In this document: positions 1 to 6,948 of the stretch, piece after piece
Layout of the letters: each line of letters starts with the position of its first letter
Numbering within the stretch: position 1 is the stretch's first letter
NCBI GenBank assembly: GCA_903898215.1
Contig: CAIUEQ010000252.1
Span: 1-7,517, forward strand
Direction of reading: 5' to 3'
DNA from: an uncultured Bacteroidota bacterium
GTDB taxonomy: Bacteria; Bacteroidota; Bacteroidia; UKL13-3
DNA: 7,517 bases
Position numbers and translations under genes: made by a program
Notes under the pieces: model-generated
Databases searched by the model: none
Seen by the model: only the letters and a program-made list of their open reading frames with translations
What the model was told of the DNA's origin: nothing

Positions 1-63
1 TATTATATTAACGTTAATTTAAACTTCGTTTATATGAGATTAGTATATTCGTACCATAATATT

Positions 64-2130
64 ATGATAAGGGAATACAAAGGATATCTATTTAAAGACC
101 GAGAAATCAGTTGGATGTTATTTAACGAACGAGTGCTGCAGGAAGCTGAAAACACTTCTACTCCACTCCTCGAGCGATTAAAATTTCTTGCTATTTTCTC
201 GTCAAATAATGATGAGTTTTTTAGGGTACGCGTTGCTTCTTTACGAAGATTGCAAAAGCTGAGTAAAAAAAACATGAGCGATACTCAGTTTTCGCCCGAT
301 GATATTCTCTCTGAAATCCAACGAATAGCTGTTATTCAACAAGATAAATTTAATAAAGTTTACGATCATATTATTGAAGAATTGTCGCTAAAAAACATCT
401 CAATAATTAACGAAACTCAACTCAATAATGAACAAGTAATAAAAGTTCGAGATTTTTTTGACATTGAAGTACTTCCGTTTCTAGTTCCGATTGTTATCGA
501 TGATTTAAAAAATATTCCGCACTTAAGAGATCGTTCGATATACTTAGCTGTATGCATGAGTGATTCAAAACATCAACTCAAACCTAAGCATGCGATCATT
601 GAAATTCCTTCACTCTTAAAGAGGTTTTATATTTTACCAAAAACAGATGGCAAAACCTATATCATGTTTTTGGATGATATGATTAGGAAATTTTTAAGCC
701 GCATATTTTCTATTTTTAATTTCGACACTTTTGAAGCTTACACGATAAAAATTACAAGAGATGCTGAATTCACTCTTGATATTAGCGAAGATTATAAAGA
801 AAGTCTTTTGGTGAAAATCCAAAAAAGTCTTAAACAACGCTCAATTGGTAAACCTACCCGATTTATTTATGACGGTACAATGCCTAAAGGTGTAAGAAAT
901 TTATTGGTAGAAAAATTACAACTCAAAAACGTTAGCATGATTGCCGGTGGAAGATATCATAATTTTAAGGATTTTATGAACTTCCCTAAAGTTGGCGATG
1001 CCAGTGATAATTACCCTCCACTAGACCCAATCCATTCTGCTGAACTTGATTCGGCCAAAACAATTTTTGATGTAATCGACAAAAAAGATTTCCTATTAAA
1101 CCACCCTTATCAAAGTTTTGATTATTTGATCAGAATGCTTCGCGAAGCTGCCATCGACCCAAATGTTAAAGCTATAAAAATTACTTTATACAGAGTTGCT
1201 AAACATAGCAATGTTGTAAATGCCTTGATTAATGCCATTAAGAACGGAAAAAAAGTGACTGTTCTGATGGAACTCCAAGCACGATTTGATGAAGAAGCAA
1301 ACATACATTGGACAACTCAATTACAGGAAGCCGGTGCAAGAGTTTTCTTTGGTGAACCCGGACAAAAAGTTCACTGTAAATTGTGTGTGATTTATCGAAT
1401 GGATAACGGAAAAATTAAACGTTACGCTCATTTATCAACTGGGAATTATAATGGCGAAACTGCACGTTTGTATTGCGATCACGGATTATTTACAAAGGAC
1501 GAACGAATTACAAATGATGTAGAGAAATTAATGGACATGCTTTTTCAGGGAACCAATAAACACAGATTCGATCATCTGTTGGTTGCACCTGAATACATGC
1601 AAAAACAATTTATTGAGTTAATTGATACAGAAATTAAAAATGCCAAAGAGGGAAAACCTGCGTATATCATTGCCAAAATGAATAGTCTTGTTGAAGATTC
1701 TATTGTTAAAAAAATATATGATGCAAGCAAAGCAGGTGTTAAAATAGATTTGATCGTTCGTGGAACTTGCTCTGTTGTTCCGGGTGTTCCAAAGCTTAGT
1801 GAAAATATACGAATAATCAGCATCATCGATAGATTTTTAGAACATGCTCGTATTTTTATTTTTGCAAATGGTGGACAAGAAAAAATCTACCTGGCATCAT
1901 CCGATTGGATGAATAGAAATTTGCATAATAGAATTGAATGTGCGTTTCCAATTTATGACGAAAATATCAAACAAGAGATTCGCGACATTATCAACATTCA
2001 ATTAAGTGATAATACCAAAGCCCGGCTTATTGATATTGAGTATGATAATAAATATGTAACCAATGACAAACCTAAAGTCCGCGCACAGATGGACACCTAC
2101 GAGTATTTAAGAAAAAAATATGTGAACTGA
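64..2130 (+). CDS. ppk1: Polyphosphate kinase 1 (PPK1), complete
   Basis: Reversibly transfers the terminal phosphate of ATP onto a growing inorganic polyphosphate chain. Family members work in the cytoplasm or at the inner membrane face. Counting from the ATG at 64 the protein has 688 residues, the same length as E. coli PPK. The N-domain carries the family signature around residues 12-60 (REISW, FNERVLQEA, PLLERLKFLAIFSSN, DEFF). The two phospholipase-D-like catalytic domains contain KVHCKL with the expected phospho-histidine at H437, the LEHARIFIF motif with the second catalytic histidine at H594, and arginines R377 and R407 that match the Mg/phosphate-binding arginines of E. coli PPK with a constant offset of two. 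An upstream in-frame ATG at 34 would add ten residues (MRLVYSYHNI) that the family lacks, so 64 is preferred. No Shine-Dalgarno is visible before either start. No ppx exopolyphosphatase gene lies beside it here. The family assignment is very secure; the start is less so. Confidence 0.97.
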   Translation: MIREYKGYLFKDREISWMLFNERVLQEAENTSTPLLERLKFLAIFSSNNDEFFRVRVASLRRLQKLSKKNMSDTQFSPDDILSEIQRIAVIQQDKFNKVYDHIIEELSLKNISIINETQLNNEQVIKVRDFFDIEVLPFLVPIVIDDLKNIPHLRDRSIYLAVCMSDSKHQLKPKHAIIEIPSLLKRFYILPKTDGKTYIMFLDDMIRKFLSRIFSIFNFDTFEAYTIKITRDAEFTLDISEDYKESLLVKIQKSLKQRSIGKPTRFIYDGTMPKGVRNLLVEKLQLKNVSMIAGGRYHNFKDFMNFPKVGDASDNYPPLDPIHSAELDSAKTIFDVIDKKDFLLNHPYQSFDYLIRMLREAAIDPNVKAIKITLYRVAKHSNVVNALINAIKNGKKVTVLMELQARFDEEANIHWTTQLQEAGARVFFGEPGQKVHCKLCVIYRMDNGKIKRYAHLSTGNYNGETARLYCDHGLFTKDERITNDVEKLMDMLFQGTNKHRFDHLLVAPEYMQKQFIELIDTEIKNAKEGKPAYIIAKMNSLVEDSIVKKIYDASKAGVKIDLIVRGTCSVVPGVPKLSENIRIISIIDRFLEHARIFIFANGGQEKIYLASSDWMNRNLHNRIECAFPIYDENIKQEIRDIINIQLSDNTKARLIDIEYDNKYVTNDKPKVRAQMDTYEYLRKKYVN

Positions 2131-2215
2131 TTTTGGGTTCTATAAATTAATCAACAGATACATCTTCAAACATCCATTCAAAAATAGTCGCTACAATTTC
2201 TTATCAACCTTTACT

Positions 2216-2223
2216 TATATTTG
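2216..2223 (+). promoter_or_regulatory. Bacteroidota-type -7 promoter element of rnpB
   Basis: The octamer TATATTTG is an exact match to the Bacteroidota sigma-70 (sigma-ABfr) -7 consensus TAnnTTTG. It ends about five bases before the first base of the RNase P RNA P1 helix, which is where transcription would be expected to start. No convincing TTG/TTTG -33 element is seen at the usual spacing. The placement suggests that the primary 5' end and the mature 5' end nearly coincide (inference). Confidence 0.7.
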
Positions 2224-2227
2224 CTTC

Positions 2228-2640
2228 AGTAAAATGTTCTGTCGCGTTATATTTATATAATGAGGAAAGTCCGGGCAACAAAGAGTAACATACTTCCTAA
2301 CGGGAAGGTACTTCAATACCGTTAATCGGGAATTGAAGTAACAGATAGTGCCGCAGAAATTAAACTACCACACCCGATCGTGAAAATCGGGAGAGGAAAA
2401 GGTGAAATGGTGGTGTAAGAGACCACCGAATAAATGGCAACATTTATTGCAGGGTAAACCTTATGTGTTGTAAGACCATGTAGGCTTCGATTTTTGGACT
2501 GCTCGTTCAAATGCTTTATGCTATCGAAGTGGGTAGGTTGCTGGAGGCAGCGAGTGATTGCTGTCCTAGATAAATGACAGATTAGTTTTGCCCCAAATTT
2601 TTGGGTCGAAATAAAACAGAACCCGGCTTATAATTTTACT
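2228..2640 (+). ncRNA. rnpB: RNase P RNA (bacterial class A type)
   Basis: Catalytic RNA of ribonuclease P, which removes 5' leaders from precursor tRNAs together with the RnpA protein. The conserved blocks are present in order: GAGGAAAGTCCGGGC (2262-2276), ACAGATAGTGCCGCAGAAA (2341-2359), the GTAAGAG segment flanked by GGTGGT and ACCACC (about 2409-2427), GGGTAAACC (2452-2460), CCTAGATAAATGACAG (2565-2580) and ACAGAACCCGGCTTAT (2616-2631). The ends pair as P1: AGTAAAAT (2228-2235) with ATTTTACT (2633-2640). CTGTC (2239-2243) pairs with GACAG (2576-2580) as P2, and an all-AT hairpin at 2247-2260 looks like P3. AATAAATG-GCAA-CATTTATT (2429-2448) is a perfect GNRA-capped P12. CTTCGAT (2485-2491) with ATCGAAG (2523-2529) is P15. 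CCCAAA/TTTGGG near 2592-2604 is consistent with P19, which E. coli lacks. The P15 internal loop reads GGA (2496-2498) where E. coli has the CCA-binding GGU. Short reading frames across this region are not genes. Confidence 0.96.
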
Positions 2641-2690
2641 AAAAAGAAAAGGCGTTTCCGATTCCAATCGGGACGCCTTTTCTTTTTTTT
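2641..2690 (+). terminator. Intrinsic terminator of rnpB
   Basis: A perfect 15-bp inverted repeat pairs 2641-2655 with 2673-2687. The inner arms CCGATT and AATCGG can extend the stem, which ends in a T-rich run. The hairpin begins on the base right after the P1 helix of the RNase P RNA, as expected for an rnpB transcription end that is then trimmed. The A-run on the 5' side means it could also act on the opposite strand, but no gene reads into it from that side. Confidence 0.92.
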
Positions 2691-2746
2691 GGAATAAAAT
2701 CGTTATCAAAAAATATAGACCTAATCATTAATATGAGAGTTATCAG

Positions 2747-2781
2747 TTTGTAGTATAAATATTTCTTAAATAATAATTTTG
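2747..2781 (+). promoter_or_regulatory. Bacteroidota-type promoter of the carbonic anhydrase gene
   Basis: TTTG at 2747-2750 (-33 element) is followed after 23 bases by TAATTTTG at 2774-2781, an exact match to the -7 consensus TAnnTTTG. The spacing is at the long end of the reported range. Transcription would start near 2786-2788, giving an AT-rich leader of about 60 bases. Because the element lies after the rnpB terminator, the carbonic anhydrase gene is probably its own transcription unit. Confidence 0.6.
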
Positions 2782-2847
2782 TCATTGAAAATTGTATAAA
2801 AAATAGAGCAAAATTTTTATTCATCGAAAAGACTAAATTAAATAAAT

Positions 2848-3546
2848 ATGAAAAAAATTACGACAATATTATGCGTGATAAGTATCATCAACATTATGAT
2901 TTCATGTGAAAAACAAAATAGAGGAACCTCTAAGTCTGATTGCAAAGATTCAGTGAATTTAAGTGAACAAATTTTGATACAAACAGCTGATGATGCTGTT
3001 AAGGAATTAATAAATGGAAACAAACGTTTTTGCGACAATAAATTAATTAATACGAACTATAAAAAACAGATCGAACAAACTAAAGCAGGTCAAAAACCTC
3101 ACTCAGTAATTTTATCATGCATGGATTCCAGAGTTCCTCCGGAAATTATTTTTGACCAAGGTATAGGAAACATTTTTGTTCTTCGTGTAGCTGGAAATAT
3201 TGAAGATGATAATGTAGTAGGCAGCATGGAATATGCTCTTGAACATGCTGGTTCAAAACTAATTGTGATAATGGCTCACAGTCATTGTGGTGCAGTAACC
3301 GGTGCTGTTAAAAATATTAAACTTGGTAACTTAACACAACTTGTGGATCAAATAAAACCAGCTATTAAATCATCTCCAGATAATCCTGCAACCATAGATG
3401 AAACAGCAAAAAACAGTGTAAAAATTACCATGAATGATTTGTTAAGTAAAAGTGAAATTATTCGAGAACTGGTTAAGGAAAATAAAGTGAAAATTGTAGG
3501 CGCTTTTTATGATATAGAAACTGGAGTTGCTACTTTTATGGAATAA
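2848..3546 (+). CDS. Beta-class carbonic anhydrase with lipoprotein signal peptide
   Basis: Zinc enzyme that interconverts CO2 and bicarbonate. The 232-residue protein opens with two lysines, a hydrophobic stretch and a lipobox ending IMISC, so Cys20 is the predicted lipidated residue after signal peptidase II cleavage. The mature enzyme would then be membrane-anchored outside the cytoplasm. Positions 2-5 after the cysteine (EKQN) are not the acidic run typical of surface-exported Bacteroidota lipoproteins, so the periplasmic face is the better guess (inference). The beta-CA core is intact: SCMDSR gives zinc ligand C91 and the D93/R95 dyad, and AHSHCGAV gives zinc ligands H144 and C147. DQGIGNIFVLRVAGN (103-117) and GSMEYAL (125-131) are further family blocks. 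A C-terminal GAFYDIETGVATF segment is also typical. The gene is monocistronic, preceded by a TAnnTTTG promoter and convergent with the permease gene. The start is well placed at the signal peptide. Confidence 0.95.
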   Translation: MKKITTILCVISIINIMISCEKQNRGTSKSDCKDSVNLSEQILIQTADDAVKELINGNKRFCDNKLINTNYKKQIEQTKAGQKPHSVILSCMDSRVPPEIIFDQGIGNIFVLRVAGNIEDDNVVGSMEYALEHAGSKLIVIMAHSHCGAVTGAVKNIKLGNLTQLVDQIKPAIKSSPDNPATIDETAKNSVKITMNDLLSKSEIIRELVKENKVKIVGAFYDIETGVATFME

Positions 3547-3614
3547 ATTCTTCTTAAAAATTGTTTAAATTTTGATGAAAATAAATCACTGTAAGTAAAA
3601 AGCAACGCATAAAT
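3547..3614. other. Convergent intergenic spacer
   Basis: A 68-base AT-rich gap separates the stop codons of the convergent carbonic anhydrase and permease genes. The only inverted repeat seen is AAAATT/AATTTT (3557-3562 with 3568-3573), which is all A/T and too weak to call a terminator. How transcripts end here is unclear, so antisense read-through between the two genes is possible. Confidence 0.5.
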
Positions 3615-4511
3615 TTATTTTGAAGACTTTGCAGTACTTTTATTCACGGCCCAAACTCCTGCTATCGTTAACAAAATAGCTAATCCTAAAATAAAGTTTA
3701 ATTTTTCGGCCAGAAAAAGCCACCCGATAGCAACTGCAACAAGGGTATTTATATAAGGATAAGTTGAGAAGATTGATGCAGGCATTTTTTTTAATACATA
3801 CATGAAAGCGCCATAAGCTATGATTGAACCAAAAATGATCAAATAGATCAAAGCCCAAATTGATTCAGATGTTGGATGAAGTATTGCCCACTCCCCTTTC
3901 CATGTTCCTATTAAATCCAAAACAACACCCCCGAAAATCATTTGTAAACCTGCTCCAAATAAAGGATGCACGTTAGAATGGTGGTTCATTGAATAAATAG
4001 TTCCTAATGCCCACGAAATATTTGCTATGATTATCGCAACAATTCCAAAAACATAATTAGGCTGAGTAAGGTCTTTTAAGTTGTCTTTAAATATGAGAAG
4101 TTGCCCCATTAAACAAATAGCAAGTCCAACAGAAATCATCCAAGTAATCTTCTCTTTTTTGCCTGTTAAAGAATTTAAAATCACTACCCAAATTGGAGTT
4201 AGTGAACAAATTAAAGCAGCAAGTCCACTCGAGATATAAATCTCTGCCCAAGTAACTAATCCATTTCCTATCACCAACATTAGAAAACCATTGATGGCAT
4301 AAATTTTCAAATCTTTAAGTACCGGAATCTTGTATCCTCTTAATAAAAAATACGAACAGATAAGAATGCCACCAATGCTATGCCTTATGCCGGCCATAAG
4401 CATTGGAGGAAAACTTTGTACTCCAACCCGAATAGCAAAATAAGTTGTTCCCCAAAAAAAAGCGACTGCGGCAAATGCTAACCAGGCTTTGTATGATATA
4501 TTATTATTCAA
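3615..4511 (-). CDS. EamA-family (YedA-like) drug/metabolite transporter
   Basis: Inner-membrane permease of the drug/metabolite transporter superfamily, probably an exporter; the substrate cannot be told from sequence. Its 298 residues hold about ten hydrophobic helices in two EamA repeats (roughly 10-140 and 155-290). It resembles E. coli YedA closely in layout: WGTTYFAIRVGV (20-31), PPMLMAGIRHS (35-45), GNGLVTWAE (82-90) and a C-terminal YPYINTLVAVAIGWLFLAEKL stretch (251-271). The start codon is TTG at 4509-4511. The next in-frame ATG falls at residue 37, after the first helix, so TTG is the only sensible start. Only nine bases separate it from the stop of the upstream BtuF-like gene, and that stop (4521-4523) is in the same frame. 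The two genes are almost certainly co-transcribed, and translation here may depend on coupling or reinitiation. Confidence 0.93.
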   Translation of the reverse strand: MNNNISYKAWLAFAAVAFFWGTTYFAIRVGVQSFPPMLMAGIRHSIGGILICSYFLLRGYKIPVLKDLKIYAINGFLMLVIGNGLVTWAEIYISSGLAALICSLTPIWVVILNSLTGKKEKITWMISVGLAICLMGQLLIFKDNLKDLTQPNYVFGIVAIIIANISWALGTIYSMNHHSNVHPLFGAGLQMIFGGVVLDLIGTWKGEWAILHPTSESIWALIYLIIFGSIIAYGAFMYVLKKMPASIFSTYPYINTLVAVAIGWLFLAEKLNFILGLAILLTIAGVWAVNKSTAKSSK

Positions 4512-4520
4512 ATTCGTTTC

Positions 4521-5327
4521 TTATAAATGACTTGGCGGTGCAATTACGTTCATTAAACTTGTAAAATATTCAATAGAGTGAACTAACCGACTTCCATACC
4601 AGCTGAATAATTCTCCATCAACCAACAAAATTTCAGAATCAGGACAACTGTTTTTTAACTCATCAATATGCTTTTGTTTGAATGGATAAGGTTCGGATGA
4701 CAAAAAGATAAATTTAGGATTTAATTTTTGTAGGGTAATCAAATCAATTTCGGGATAACGCGAATTCATACTATTACAGGCATTTTTTAAACCGCAACGC
4801 TTAAGCATATCATTAATAAAAGTATCATTCCCAGCAGCCATGTATGGCTCACGCCAAATTAAATAAAGTGTGATATTTTGAGATTTTGAGATTGCGAGAG
4901 AATCAAATCCTGATTTAATTTTAGTTGAAATTTCAATTGCCTTTTCTTTCTTATCAACCATCTCTCCTACTTTTATGATCATCCCTAAAGCATCTTCCAA
5001 AGTTTTGATATCACTCATCCAAACTGGATAATGTTTCATTAATTCTTCAACTTGTGTTTGGTCATTTTCTTCTTTATTTCCAATGATCAAATCTGGTTTT
5101 AACGATTCAATAATTGAGATGTTTATTTTTTTTGTACCTCCAACCCTTGTCTTTTCAAGGTGCATTGATGGTGGGTGAATACAAAAAATTGTCTGTCCAA
5201 TCACTTCATCCTTCAATCCCAGGTCATATAAAAGCTCGGTTTGGGAAGGAACTAACGATACAATTCTTTTAGGTGGAAAATCAATTTCTACCATCCTGTT
5301 CATCTGATCTATAAATTTTCTTTTCAT
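4521..5327 (-). CDS. BtuF-like (helical-backbone metal receptor) binding protein without signal peptide
   Basis: Member of the COG0614/BtuF-type substrate-binding family, whose usual members carry cobalamin, siderophores or haem to ABC importers in the periplasm. The 268-residue protein shows RIVSLVPSQTELLYDLGL (21-38), the N-lobe family signature, then SLKPDLIIG (75-83), WREPYMAAGNDTFINDML (158-175) at the start of the C-lobe, LNPKFIFLSSEPYPFK (202-217) and DGELFSWYGSR (237-247). The N-terminus (MKRKFIDQMNRMVEIDFPPK) is polar and runs straight into the domain, so there is no signal peptide or lipobox. The segment before RIVSL aligns with the usual start of the fold, so a missed upstream leader is unlikely. 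No BtuC or BtuD genes are beside it; the partner in the operon is an EamA permease. It may be a cytoplasmic binding or sensor protein (inference). Ligand unknown. Confidence 0.88.
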   Translation of the reverse strand: MKRKFIDQMNRMVEIDFPPKRIVSLVPSQTELLYDLGLKDEVIGQTIFCIHPPSMHLEKTRVGGTKKINISIIESLKPDLIIGNKEENDQTQVEELMKHYPVWMSDIKTLEDALGMIIKVGEMVDKKEKAIEISTKIKSGFDSLAISKSQNITLYLIWREPYMAAGNDTFINDMLKRCGLKNACNSMNSRYPEIDLITLQKLNPKFIFLSSEPYPFKQKHIDELKNSCPDSEILLVDGELFSWYGSRLVHSIEYFTSLMNVIAPPSHL

Positions 5328-5406
5328 GAATCCTTCAAAAATAGCTTCCCCGAAAATAGATTAGTCATTAAAAATTATTTTATTTGTTAACGCAATTCGA
5401 GCATTT
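5328..5406. other. Divergent intergenic region with no clear promoter
   Basis: This 79-base gap lies between two divergent start codons and must serve both the BtuF-like/EamA operon and the DUF4199-GT operon. On the minus strand TATTTTTG (5343-5336) fits TAnnTTTG, but it would leave a leader of only about three bases. TAATTTTT (5377-5370, minus) has one mismatch and better spacing. On the plus strand TTTATTTG (5379-5386) has one mismatch. None has a clear -33 partner, so no promoter is called firmly. Confidence 0.4.
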
Positions 5407-5955
5407 ATGGAAAATCAAACAAAAACGACATTAGAACATGGACTTAAATGGGGATTGATTTATGGAATGGCTAACATCGCATTTTTTCTAATAGCCTACT
5501 TAATAGACAAGACTTTACTGGTAAGTATGTGGTTTAGCGGAGGGATATTTATTATCAATTTGATACTATTGATATTCCCTGTAATTGCAAAAAGAAAGGA
5601 GTTTAAAGGATTGATTAGTTTTAACGATGCTTTTATCATTTGCTTTACCGTTTTTTTGGGGGGTGCTTTGATTCAAAATATTTTTACTTTTTTTCTATAT
5701 AATTTTATTGATACGGGACTTGCCGAGTTTATTAAGCAACAAACCATAGAATCAACAGTATCATTATTGGGAAAATTCAATTTGGAACAAGATCAAATAG
5801 ATAAAGCAATAAGCGATATTCAAAGTCAGGATTTTACTCAAACTCCTGCACGAATTAGTTTGCAGTTCTTTTACTCGATGATCTATGGTGGATTGATATC
5901 AATGATTCTCGCAGCTATTTTAAAAAAAGCACCAAAGGTTTCAGACTTTGAATAA
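5407..5955 (+). CDS. DUF4199 family membrane protein
   Basis: Small Bacteroidota membrane protein of unknown function. Its 182 residues contain about four hydrophobic helices (roughly 13-33, 40-61, 74-100 and 152-172). Between helices 3 and 4 lies a polar, helix-prone stretch (about 105-147, including FNLEQDQIDKAISDIQSQDF). The layout, length and the N-terminal HGLKWGLIYGMANIAFFLI segment fit the DUF4199 family, which from memory is often found beside GT2 glycosyltransferases in this phylum. It lies 24 bases upstream of the GT2 start and is probably the first gene of that operon, so a role in handling a lipid-linked sugar or in assembling the glycosyltransferase is possible but unproven. The ATG at 5407 is the only nearby start. 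The 79-base gap to the divergent BtuF-like gene must hold promoters in both directions. Confidence 0.82.
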   Translation: MENQTKTTLEHGLKWGLIYGMANIAFFLIAYLIDKTLLVSMWFSGGIFIINLILLIFPVIAKRKEFKGLISFNDAFIICFTVFLGGALIQNIFTFFLYNFIDTGLAEFIKQQTIESTVSLLGKFNLEQDQIDKAISDIQSQDFTQTPARISLQFFYSMIYGGLISMILAAILKKAPKVSDFE

Positions 5956-5979
5956 AAACTATTGTTAACATAAAAATTG

Positions 5980-6948
5980 ATGAATAAAACAGATATTTCC
6001 ATTGTTGTTCCGCTGATTAATGAAGAGGAATCGTTACCCGAATTAATTGAATGGATTGAACGTGTGATGCACGACAATAATTACACTTACGAAGTTTTGC
6101 TGATGGATGACGGAAGCACTGATAATTCATGGAATATTATTCAAGGTTTACATCTAAAAAACGAAAATGTTAAAGGAATTCGTTTTCGCAGAAACTATGG
6201 AAAATCAGCAGCATTAAATGTTGGATTCCAAGATGCCATCGGTGATGTAATTATTACGATGGATGCAGATTTGCAAGATTCACCTGATGAAATTCCGGAG
6301 CTTTATAATATGATCGTTATTGATGGCTATGATATTGTTTCAGGATGGAAAAAGAAACGCTATGACCCTATTACAAAAACGCTTCCAACAAAACTTTTTA
6401 ACTGGGCAACACGTAAAATGAGTGGCTTACAATTACATGATTTTAATTGCGGATTGAAATCCTACCGTAAGGAAGTTGTAAAATCAATAGAAGTATACAA
6501 TGAGATGCACAGATATATTCCGGTTATCGCCAAATGGGCTGGATTTAGGAAAATTGCTGAAAAGGAAGTTCAACATCGTGAAAGAAAATATGGAACTACA
6601 AAGTTTGGTTTAGAAAGATTTGTTAATGGATTTCTCGATCTGCTTACTATATTTTTTGTTTCCAAATTCAGTAAAAAACCAATGCACTTTTTTGGCGTTC
6701 TAGGAACATTATGTTTTATGGGAGGTTTTGCTGTTACCCTATTTTTGATCGCTCAAAAAATTATTGATAGTTATCAAAATATTGACCACCGTGGTATTAC
6801 CGAGCAACCCTTATTTTATCTTGCATTGGTTGCTACAATAATTGGAGTGCAACTTTTTTTGGCAGGATTTATTGGCGAAATGATTTCAAGAAACGCTAGC
6901 GAAAGAAACGTTTACGGTATTAAACAAAAACTAGGATTTGGCGAATAA
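5980..6948 (+). CDS. GT2 family glycosyltransferase, DPM1/GtrB-like with two C-terminal membrane helices
   Basis: Predicted to transfer a sugar from a nucleotide-sugar to polyprenyl phosphate at the cytoplasmic face of the inner membrane, as GtrB, ArnC and dolichyl-phosphate mannose synthase do; the sugar is not known. The 322-residue protein has a GT-A fold opening ISIVVPLINEEESLPEL (7-23), MDDGSTDNSW (42-51) with the nucleotide-binding aspartates, GKSAALNVGF (74-83), MDADLQDSPDEI (94-105) carrying the DxD metal site, FNCGLKSYR (155-163) and the R-x-x-GTTKFG segment (202-210) typical of the DPM-like branch. Two membrane helices follow (about 236-260 and 278-304). The ATG at 5980 is taken as the start; a TTG immediately before it could add one residue but is less likely. 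It sits between DUF4199 and a GT4 gene that overlaps its 3' end, indicating an operon. Confidence 0.93.
   Translation: MNKTDISIVVPLINEEESLPELIEWIERVMHDNNYTYEVLLMDDGSTDNSWNIIQGLHLKNENVKGIRFRRNYGKSAALNVGFQDAIGDVIITMDADLQDSPDEIPELYNMIVIDGYDIVSGWKKKRYDPITKTLPTKLFNWATRKMSGLQLHDFNCGLKSYRKEVVKSIEVYNEMHRYIPVIAKWAGFRKIAEKEVQHRERKYGTTKFGLERFVNGFLDLLTIFFVSKFSKKPMHFFGVLGTLCFMGGFAVTLFLIAQKIIDSYQNIDHRGITEQPLFYLALVATIIGVQLFLAGFIGEMISRNASERNVYGIKQKLGFGE

Noticed and set aside
2122..2141. GAAC...GTTC near the ppk1 stop as a terminator
   Set aside because: The stem is only four base pairs and no T-run follows.
2322..2510. 62-codon minus-strand frame inside the RNase P RNA
   Set aside because: It lies wholly within the conserved rnpB structure and shows no protein-like features.
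2248..2640. A riboswitch or tmRNA instead of RNase P RNA
   Set aside because: The conserved RNase P blocks GAGGAAAGTCCGGGC and ACAGAACCCGGCTTAT and the closing P1 helix identify it, and there is no tRNA-like end or tag frame.
3557..3573. AAAATT/AATTTT inverted repeat as a bidirectional terminator
   Set aside because: Six A/T pairs only, no G/C in the stem and no clear U-run after it on either strand.
4868..4890. Short ATTTTGAG direct repeat within the BtuF-like gene
   Set aside because: Two copies of eight A/T-rich bases inside a coding region are expected by chance and do not disturb the frame.
5336..5343. TATTTTTG on the minus strand as the promoter of the BtuF-like operon
   Set aside because: It fits TAnnTTTG but would leave about three bases before the ATG and has no -33 partner. 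Such octamers are common in AT-rich DNA.
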